Shown piece after piece: positions 4,631 through 10,466 of a stretch of DNA of 10,466 nt. The translations under genes and the position numbers were made by a program. Each line of letters starts with the position of its first letter. Position 1 is the stretch's first letter. The stretch is from Opitutia bacterium (lineage in GTDB: Bacteria > Verrucomicrobiota > Verrucomicrobiia > Opitutales > Seribacteraceae). The stretch is taken from positions 1 through 10,466 of the forward strand of contig JABHOU010000325.1 of assembly GCA_018695085.1 (NCBI GenBank), read 5' to 3'. The notes below the pieces were generated by a model. The model was given only the letters and a program-made list of their open reading frames with translations, was not told where the DNA came from and ran no database searches.

Positions 4631-7285
4631 ATGCAAGAAGAGATAGATACATTGGAGACGCAAGAGTGGATTGACTCAGTAGCATCAGTCATTCGTGAGG
4701 ATGGTGTTGATCGGGCAAAGTTTTTGCTAGATAAGGTTTTTGAAAAGGCGTGTCTTTCTGGAGTTGATATGCCGTCTGGCATTACTACGAATTACATAAA
4801 CAGCATACCGACCACAGAAGAACCCGAATATCCCGGAGATACCGACATCGAACGCCGTATCCGAGCGGTTGTGAGGTGGAACGCAGTCATGATGGTGCTT
4901 CGAGCATCCGGGAAGAACCTTGAACTTGGTGGGCACATAGCCTCATACCAATCTTCTTCGGCTTTTTACGAAGTTTGTTTCAATCACTTTTTTCGAGCTC
5001 CCAGCAATGGTGATTCCGGGGATTTGATTTACTACCAAGGTCACATATCTCCAGGCATCTATTCTAGGGCATTCGTTGAAGGCCGTTTAACCGAATCCCA
5101 TCTTGACCACTTTCGTCAAGAAGTCGATGGCGGTGGTCTCTCATCATATCCCCACCCCAAGTTGATGCCGGATTTCTGGCAGTTCCCAACGGTATCCATG
5201 GGTTTGGCTCCCATTGCCTCGATCTATCAAGCTCGCTTTATACGTTATTTGAACAACAGAGGCCTCAAAGACACTTCAAATCAGCGTGTATACTGCTTTG
5301 TCGGCGATGGCGAAATGGACGAACCGGAATCCAAGGGAGGTCTTGCCTTCGCTGCCCGCGAAAAGTTGGACAATCTATGCTTTCTCATTAATTGCAACCT
5401 GCAACGCTTGGATGGCCCAGTAATGGGCAACGGCAAAATCATACAAGAGTTTGAAGGTCTCTACCGAGGGGCCGGGTGGCATGTCATCAAAGTAATTTGG
5501 GGAAGCAACTGGGACAAGCTCTTGGCTCAGGACAGTTCGGGCAAATTACTTCAATTGATGAACGAAACTCTGGATGGCGATTACCAGACTTTCAAGTCAA
5601 AGGATGGCGCATATGTACGAGAACACTTTTTCGGAAAGTACCCTGAGACGGCCGCTCTCGTGGCAGACATGAGCGACGATGAAATCTTTTCCCTGCGCCG
5701 AGGCGGTCACGAATCATCCAAAATTTACGCAGCCTTCAAACAAGCTCAGGAAATTAAAGACCGACCGACTGTGATTCTGGCCAAAACAGTCAAAGGCCAT
5801 TATATGGGTGATGCAGCCGAAGGTAAAAACGTCGCCCACCAAGTAAAAAAGATGGACCAGTCCTCACTCGCTTACTTGCGAGATCGCTTGAGACTGGGGG
5901 ATTTGGTTTCCGATGATGACTTGCCTAATTTGCCATATCTTCAGCTGGAAGAAGATTCTACCGAACACAAGTATCTTCATTCTCGAAGGAAAGAACTTGG
6001 CGGATACGTGCCAAGTAGGATCTCTCGTTTTTCCGATGACTTGCAAATGCCATCTCTGGAAGCCTTTGATTCCCTGCTGGGCGAGCAAAAAAGAGAAATC
6101 TCGACCACCTTGGCTTTCGTACGGGCTCTAAATATTCTGCTTAAGGATAAATCCATCGGTGAGCGGATAGTTCCCATCGTCGCGGACGAAGCTAGAACCT
6201 TTGGAATGGAAGGTCTATTCCGCCAAATCGGCATCTACAATCCACATGGGCAAAACTACGTCCCCCAGGACCGCGACGCCGTCTCCTACTACAAGGAAGA
6301 CCTCACCGGGCAGGTGCTGCAAGAAGGCATCAACGAAATGGGGGCCATGTCTTCGTGGGTTGCCGCGGCTACCAGTTACAGCACAAACGATCTGCCCATG
6401 GTACCCTTTTACATATATTATTCCATGTTCGGCTTTCAACGAGTGGGAGACATGGCTTGGCTAGCAGGTGATCAACAAGCTCGAGGTTTTCTTCTAGGAG
6501 CTACTGCGGGGCGAACGACGCTAAATGGCGAAGGCCTCCAGCACGAGGACGGACACAGCCATGTTTTGGCTTCCACCATTCCCAACTGCATTGCCTACGA
6601 TCCCACCTTCTCGTTTGAGCTAGCCGTAATTCTTCAAGATGGCTTGAGACGCATGTACGGACCGGATCAAGAAAACGTTTTTTACTACCTCACCCTGATG
6701 AACGAAAATTATCATCAGCCAGCCATGCCCGATGGGGTAGAGGAAGGAATTCGGCGAGGAATATACAAATTGCTCAGCCACAATGGCGAAAAGGCAAAGG
6801 TTCAGCTGCTTGGTTCGGGCACGATCCTAAACGAGGTGATCAAGGCAGCCGAAATTTTAAGCACGGAATACCAAATTGCATCCGATGTCTTCAGCGTTAC
6901 ATCTTTTAACGAGCTGGCTCGAGAGGGGCAAGACGTAGCTCGTTACAATATGCTCCATCCTGAAGCCGAACCTCGCTCCTCATACGTAACGGATGTTTTG
7001 GGAGAAGAACCAGCCATCGCTTCAACGGATTACATGAAGAACCACGCCGAGCAAATCAGACCTTACCTGCCTGGATCATCTTACAAAGTCCTCGGAACGG
7101 ATGGGTTCGGCCGTTCCGACAGTCGTCCAAACTTGCGACGTCACTTTGAGGTCAACGCATCTTATGTTGTAGTTGCCGCCTTGCATGAGTTGTCTAAACG
7201 AGGCGATGTGGAAAAATGTCTCGTCACAGAAGCCATCGAAAAATTTGGTATCGACGCAGAAATCACCAATCCTCTTTTCGCATAG
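4631..7285 (+). CDS. aceE: Pyruvate dehydrogenase E1 component, homodimeric type
   Basis: This 884-residue protein is nearly the length of E. coli AceE (887) and is collinear with it throughout. It uses thiamine diphosphate and Mg2+ to decarboxylate pyruvate and acetylate the lipoyl group of E2, in the cytoplasm. Visible landmarks are the N-terminal E2-interaction segment (LETQEWIDSVASVIREDG, 8-25), GGHIAS with His102, QGHIS with His138, SSYPHPK (171-177), the thiamine-diphosphate/Mg motif GDGEMDEPE...NCNLQR (225-259), the mobile active-site loop EGKNVAHQVKK with His403, QEGINE with the cofactor-activating Glu565, GLQHEDGHSH (635-644) and LGTDGFGRSDSR (821-832). Nothing appears truncated. It is the first gene of the aceE-aceF-lpd operon, with aceF starting 12 nt after its stop. 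No Shine-Dalgarno precedes the ATG; the start is supported by alignment of the N-terminus with E. coli AceE. Confidence 0.98.
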   Translation: MQEEIDTLETQEWIDSVASVIREDGVDRAKFLLDKVFEKACLSGVDMPSGITTNYINSIPTTEEPEYPGDTDIERRIRAVVRWNAVMMVLRASGKNLELGGHIASYQSSSAFYEVCFNHFFRAPSNGDSGDLIYYQGHISPGIYSRAFVEGRLTESHLDHFRQEVDGGGLSSYPHPKLMPDFWQFPTVSMGLAPIASIYQARFIRYLNNRGLKDTSNQRVYCFVGDGEMDEPESKGGLAFAAREKLDNLCFLINCNLQRLDGPVMGNGKIIQEFEGLYRGAGWHVIKVIWGSNWDKLLAQDSSGKLLQLMNETLDGDYQTFKSKDGAYVREHFFGKYPETAALVADMSDDEIFSLRRGGHESSKIYAAFKQAQEIKDRPTVILAKTVKGHYMGDAAEGKNVAHQVKKMDQSSLAYLRDRLRLGDLVSDDDLPNLPYLQLEEDSTEHKYLHSRRKELGGYVPSRISRFSDDLQMPSLEAFDSLLGEQKREISTTLAFVRALNILLKDKSIGERIVPIVADEARTFGMEGLFRQIGIYNPHGQNYVPQDRDAVSYYKEDLTGQVLQEGINEMGAMSSWVAAATSYSTNDLPMVPFYIYYSMFGFQRVGDMAWLAGDQQARGFLLGATAGRTTLNGEGLQHEDGHSHVLASTIPNCIAYDPTFSFELAVILQDGLRRMYGPDQENVFYYLTLMNENYHQPAMPDGVEEGIRRGIYKLLSHNGEKAKVQLLGSGTILNEVIKAAEILSTEYQIASDVFSVTSFNELAREGQDVARYNMLHPEAEPRSSYVTDVLGEEPAIASTDYMKNHAEQIRPYLPGSSYKVLGTDGFGRSDSRPNLRRHFEVNASYVVVAALHELSKRGDVEKCLVTEAIEKFGIDAEITNPLFA

Positions 7286-7297
7286 AGAAATATCGCA

Positions 7298-8860
7298 ATG
7301 AGCAGCGAAATTCATTTGCCCGATATCGGGGCCGATCAAGCCGAGGTCACCGAGATCTTCGTAAAGATTGGAGACGTGATAGAGTTGGACGCTCCATTGA
7401 TTGCAGTTGAAGGTGACAAAGCCGCGATGGAGGTGCCGTCCCCACAGGCAGGAACCGTGGAGGAAATTAAGATTTCAGTCGGCGACGAAATTTCTACGGG
7501 CACACTGATTCTTGTTTTGACTCCAGCGGAAGCCGAAACTCCTCAAACTGAAGAGAAAGGCCAATCGACCGATATTCCCCAAACTGCACCGCCACTCGAT
7601 GAAAAGGAAGTGCTTCTTCCAGACATCGGTACAGATGAAGCTGAAGTAACTCAGGTTATCGTCGGCGTAGGCGATTCAGTTAATGTCGATGACCCATTGA
7701 TTACAGTTGAGGGGGACAAGGCTGCAATGGAGGTGCCCTCTCCTTTTGAGGGAGTCGTTAAGGAAATTAAAGTCGCGTCTGGCGAAATGGTGTCCACGGG
7801 CGCCTTGATTATGATTTTCGAGGTAACATTATCGCCGGCCGAAACCAAGCCCGCAACACCGCCCGACGCCTCCAAACCAAAGCCTCAGTCAGTCGCATCG
7901 ACTCCGGCAAAGAAGAGTGCGAACAAGCCATCTGAGAACTTCGTTGAAAATCAGGAATATGCTCATGCCTCTCCGGTTGTTCGTCGTCTAGCAAGAGAGT
8001 TCGGGGTCAACTTGGCTAAAGTCAAGGCCACCGGACGAAAAAATCGGATACTAAAGGAAGATGTTCAGCAATACGTCAAGGAAGCCCTCCGCCGTCTTGA
8101 TTCCGGAGCAGGCGGATTGGATTTACTTCCATGGCCGGAAGTGGATTTCGCCAAGTTCGGTGAGATTGAAAAGAAACCCCTCTCCAGAATCCAAAAGCTT
8201 ACGGGTGCCAACCTACACCGCAACTGGGTTAGAATTCCTCATGTAACTCAATGGGATGAGGTCGACGTAACCGATTTGGAGTCTTTGCGAAAGAAGCGGA
8301 ATGCAGAAGAAGCTAAAAAAGAATCCGGAATAAAATATACGATCTTGGTTTTTGTCATGCAAGCCGTCTCCAAAGCTCTGCAGAATCTACCTTCGATGAA
8401 TTCCTCTTTATCCTTGGATGGCAAAAGTTTGATTCTCAAGAAGTACGTCGACCTTGGCATAGCCGTAGACACACCCAACGGTCTTGTCGTTCCCGTCGTA
8501 CGCGGAGTAGACAGGAGGTCTGCAGAAGAGCTAACCCAAGACCTGTTTGCTCTTTCCGCCAAGGCTCGGGAAGGCAAGCTGACAAAGGAAGAAATGACTG
8601 GTTCTTCCTTCACGATTTCCAGTCTTGGCGGCTTGGGAGGCACTGCATTTACACCTATCGTAAATGCCCCTAACGTAGGCATTCTCGGTCTTTCTAGATC
8701 TGAGCTGAAACCGGTTTGGAACGGAGAATCCTTCGACCCTCGCCTCATGTTGCCTTTATCTCTTTCCTATGACCATCGCGTAATCGATGGGGCCGATGGC
8801 GTCCGCTTTCTCAATTTCCTAAAGGAGGCGTTAAGCGAACTTGCCGACAAGGAGGTTTGA
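7298..8860 (+). CDS. aceF: Dihydrolipoyl acetyltransferase (E2) of pyruvate dehydrogenase, two lipoyl domains
   Basis: This 520-residue core subunit moves the acetyl group from E1 to CoA. Its order is lipoyl domain 1 (1-76, lipoylated Lys41 in VEGDKAAMEVPSP), an acidic linker, lipoyl domain 2 (103-177, Lys141 in an identical motif), an Ala/Pro/Lys-rich linker (about 178-219), a peripheral-subunit-binding domain (220-260, ASPVVRRLAREFGVNLAKVKATG), a further linker, and the catalytic domain (about 293-520). The catalytic domain ends in the active-site motif LSYDHRVIDGADG with His493 and Asp497. E2 proteins carry one to three lipoyl domains; E. coli AceF has three, so this is an intermediate form. 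The start gives the usual short lead-in (MSSEIHLPDIG). It sits 12 nt after aceE. Its last codons carry the Shine-Dalgarno of lpd. The lipoyl repeat and the linked aceE identify it as the pyruvate rather than the 2-oxoglutarate enzyme. Confidence 0.97.
   Translation: MSSEIHLPDIGADQAEVTEIFVKIGDVIELDAPLIAVEGDKAAMEVPSPQAGTVEEIKISVGDEISTGTLILVLTPAEAETPQTEEKGQSTDIPQTAPPLDEKEVLLPDIGTDEAEVTQVIVGVGDSVNVDDPLITVEGDKAAMEVPSPFEGVVKEIKVASGEMVSTGALIMIFEVTLSPAETKPATPPDASKPKPQSVASTPAKKSANKPSENFVENQEYAHASPVVRRLAREFGVNLAKVKATGRKNRILKEDVQQYVKEALRRLDSGAGGLDLLPWPEVDFAKFGEIEKKPLSRIQKLTGANLHRNWVRIPHVTQWDEVDVTDLESLRKKRNAEEAKKESGIKYTILVFVMQAVSKALQNLPSMNSSLSLDGKSLILKKYVDLGIAVDTPNGLVVPVVRGVDRRSAEELTQDLFALSAKAREGKLTKEEMTGSSFTISSLGGLGGTAFTPIVNAPNVGILGLSRSELKPVWNGESFDPRLMLPLSLSYDHRVIDGADGVRFLNFLKEALSELADKEV
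8850..8856 (+). promoter_or_regulatory. Shine-Dalgarno sequence for lpd inside the aceF 3' end
   Basis: AGGAGGT is the only strong Shine-Dalgarno match among the gene starts of this window. It lies 14 nt before the lpd ATG, longer than the usual 5-9 nt. Its position in the last aceF codons suggests coupling of E2 and E3 translation. Confidence 0.55.
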
Positions 8861-8870
8861 GTCTTTCACA

Positions 8871-10295
8871 ATGGGTAAGGAAATCAAGACACAAGTCGCG
8901 GTCCTAGGATCTGGACCAGCTGGTTACGCAGCAGCCTTTCGCTGCGCTGATCTTGGGCTAGACACTGTAATCATTGAGCGTCATGCCTCACTGGGAGGAG
9001 TTTGCTTAAATGTCGGATGCATTCCTTCCAAAGCTCTCTTACACCTTGCCAAGGTTATCAAGGACGCAAAAGCCATGGAAGAACATGGCGTAACTTTTGG
9101 AGAACCCGAAATTGACATCGCAAAGGTACGCCAATGGAAGGAACAAGTCATTGGAAAACTTACGGATGGTCTCGGTGGCATGGCCAAAATGAGGAAATGC
9201 CGAGTTCTTAACGGAAAAGGAAAATTCACCGGGCCAAATCATATCCAAGTGGATAGTGATGATGAAACGACTTCTGTGAATTTCGAGCATGCCATTTTGG
9301 CCGTAGGCTCTCGTCCCATTGAACTGCCTTTTATTCCACATGAAGATCCTCGGATCTGGGATTCGACCGATGCCTTGGAACTGAAGGAAATTCCGAATAG
9401 ACTACTTCTCATGGGAGGAGGAGTTATTGGCCTCGAAATGGGAATGGTTTATAATGCTCTTGGCTCGAGGTTGGATGTTGTGGAAATGTTCGATCAATTG
9501 ATGCCTGCGGCCGACCCGGATGTAGCGAAGGTTTTCACTGGAACAATTGCCGAAGACTACAACATCATGCTCGAAACCAAGGTGACCGCTGTCGATGCAA
9601 ATCCTGAATGTATCTCGGTCACCATGGAGTCTAAGGACGGCAGTAAGGAAAGCCGTGATTATGATGCCGTATTAGTAGCCATTGGTCGAACGCCCAACGG
9701 TCTCTTGATCGAAGCCGAAAAAGCAGGAGTCGACGTCGACGAGAAAGGGTTTCTGAAAGTAGATAAACAAATGCGGACGAACGTACCGCACATATTCGCC
9801 GTTGGCGACGTGGTAGGTCAACCCATGCTTGCCCACAAGGGGGCTCATGAAGGTCATGTCGCCGCGGAGGTCATTGCGGGCAAAAAACATTTTTTCGACC
9901 CTAAGGTCATTCCTTCGATAGCCTACACCGACCCCGAAGTCGCATGGGCAGGCAAAACGGAACGAGAAGCCAAAGCCGAAGGCATAGAGTATGAAAAAGC
10001 CACCTTCCCTTGGGCGGCATCCGGGCGTGCCTTGGCGTCAGACTGCGCAGAAGGCATGACGAAACTTATTTTTGAAAAAGAATCCAACCGCATAATAGGA
10101 GGTGCGGTAGTAGGTACCAATGCAGGTGAAGTTCTTGGAGAAATCGGATTGGCAATTGAGATGGGATGCGATGCCGAAGATCTAGCTTTAACCATCCATG
10201 CCCACCCTACCCTGCACGAGACGGTCGGACTCGCTGCGGAAGTGTTCGAAGGCACCATAACCGACCTACCCAATCCAAAAGCAACGAAGAAATAA
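8871..10295 (+). CDS. lpd: Dihydrolipoyl dehydrogenase (E3)
   Basis: The 474-residue FAD enzyme reoxidises the dihydrolipoyl groups of E2 and passes electrons to NAD+. Its length equals that of E. coli Lpd. It shows the FAD-binding GSGPAGYAAA (13-22), the redox disulfide in GGVCLNVGCIPSK (Cys45 and Cys50), the NAD-binding GGGVIGLEMG (182-191), the second FAD motif FAVGDVVGQPMLAHK (309-323) and the catalytic pair in HAHPTLHE (His445 and Glu450). ATG 8871 is chosen because MGKEIKTQVAVLGSG aligns with family N-termini. A frame open further upstream to a TTG at 8841 would add ten residues overlapping aceF with no family support. It begins 10 nt after the aceF stop and is the last gene of the operon. 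Being cotranscribed with E1 and E2, it primarily serves pyruvate dehydrogenase, but an E3 of this type could also serve 2-oxoglutarate dehydrogenase or glycine cleavage. Confidence 0.97.
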   Translation: MGKEIKTQVAVLGSGPAGYAAAFRCADLGLDTVIIERHASLGGVCLNVGCIPSKALLHLAKVIKDAKAMEEHGVTFGEPEIDIAKVRQWKEQVIGKLTDGLGGMAKMRKCRVLNGKGKFTGPNHIQVDSDDETTSVNFEHAILAVGSRPIELPFIPHEDPRIWDSTDALELKEIPNRLLLMGGGVIGLEMGMVYNALGSRLDVVEMFDQLMPAADPDVAKVFTGTIAEDYNIMLETKVTAVDANPECISVTMESKDGSKESRDYDAVLVAIGRTPNGLLIEAEKAGVDVDEKGFLKVDKQMRTNVPHIFAVGDVVGQPMLAHKGAHEGHVAAEVIAGKKHFFDPKVIPSIAYTDPEVAWAGKTEREAKAEGIEYEKATFPWAASGRALASDCAEGMTKLIFEKESNRIIGGAVVGTNAGEVLGEIGLAIEMGCDAEDLALTIHAHPTLHETVGLAAEVFEGTITDLPNPKATKK

Positions 10296-10349
10296 GCTTT
10301 TTCCTGTCTAAGGCTTCTAGCGGACAAGCTAGGCAAAATAGTATCGTCT

Positions 10350-10380
10350 GAATTTAAATTAAGGGATTTCAACAAACCCC
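10350..10380 (-). terminator. Intrinsic terminator of the pntB transcript
   Basis: On the minus strand GGGGTTT-GTTG-AAATCCC forms a 7-bp stem (one G-T pair) with a 4-nt loop, followed directly by TTAATTTAAATT. It begins 11 nt after the pntB stop. On the plus strand the stem has an A-C mismatch and no following T-run, so it should act mainly on pntB. I see no convincing terminator for lpd; a 6-bp hairpin at 10316-10333 lacks a T-tract. Confidence 0.55.
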
Positions 10381-10391
10381 AAGATTCGAAC

Positions 10392-10466
10392 CTATAAGGC
10401 GGAATAGACGGCGGACAGGGTATCCTTGGCATCACCGAAGAGCATATCGGTATTGTCCTTGAAATA
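10392..10466 (-). CDS. pntB: NAD(P) transhydrogenase subunit beta, C-terminal fragment
   Basis: Only the last 24 codons and the TAG stop are inside the window. They read YFKDNTDMLFGDAKDTLSAV followed by YSAL. This matches the conserved C-terminal end of PntB (FYKDNT-MLFGDAK), part of the NADP(H)-binding domain III. The complete protein, of about 460 residues, would be an inner-membrane proton-translocating transhydrogenase that exchanges hydride between NADH and NADP+. It converges on lpd with a 96-nt gap. The call rests on a short but distinctive motif. Confidence 0.8.
   Translation of the reverse strand, partial: YFKDNTDMLFGDAKDTLSAVYSAL

Noticed and set aside
5783..5880. Possible loss of the AceE active-site loop histidine
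   Set aside because: Careful register with E. coli AceE shows the catalytic loop His is the one in NVAHQVKK (His403 here), which is present; the differing position further on is not the catalytic one.
8841..8870. Ten-residue extension of Lpd from a TTG codon inside aceF
   Set aside because: The family N-terminus begins at MGKEIKTQVAVLGSG, and the Shine-Dalgarno lies downstream of the TTG.
10316..10333. Hairpin TCTAGC/GCTAGG after lpd as an intrinsic terminator
   Set aside because: Only 6 bp with one wobble pair, and no T-run follows on either strand.

Overview
The window looks like a chromosomal segment of a moderate-GC, Gram-negative bacterium of the Planctomycetota/Verrucomicrobiota group, with Verrucomicrobiota favoured. 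The main evidence is the paired DUF1501 and PSCyt1-PSCyt2-PSD1 genes, which are characteristic of that superphylum. A Tat signal, a Sec signal and a lipoprotein signal indicate an outer compartment. Phylum assignment is an inference; no rRNA or other marker is present.

Left part (1-3441, minus strand): a two-gene unit. A large secreted protein with two CxxCH haem-binding motifs and an F5/8C-like insertion (697-3441) is followed after 12 nt by a Tat-exported DUF1501 protein that runs off the left edge (684 to 1). Such pairs are common in polysaccharide-degradation loci, but the biochemical role of either protein is unsettled.

Middle (3442-4630): two AT-rich intergenic regions flank a small Dabb-domain lipoprotein gene (3740-4123, minus). 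The first region has helically spaced ATTCA boxes, a 12-bp palindrome and a hairpin-type repeat. The second, a 507-nt divergent region, holds two adjoining inverted repeats just upstream of the Dabb gene, a competing-hairpin element, a weak promoter candidate and a possible 48-codon ORF that stops 2 nt before aceE.

Right part (4631-10295, plus strand): a complete, tightly packed pyruvate dehydrogenase operon. It encodes aceE (homodimeric-type E1), aceF (E2 with two lipoyl domains, a peripheral-subunit-binding domain and a catalytic domain) and lpd (E3), with gaps of 12 and 10 nt. Together they convert pyruvate, CoA and NAD+ to acetyl-CoA, CO2 and NADH. All catalytic motifs checked are intact. 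No dedicated regulator gene lies beside the operon in this window.

Right edge (10392-10466, minus): the last 24 codons of a convergent gene whose C-terminus matches the beta subunit of NAD(P) transhydrogenase (pntB), followed by a good intrinsic terminator. The window is mostly well-understood metabolism. The less explained material is in the noncoding DNA around the Dabb gene and the aceE leader. I see no CRISPR array, mobile element, phage gene or convincing RNA gene.
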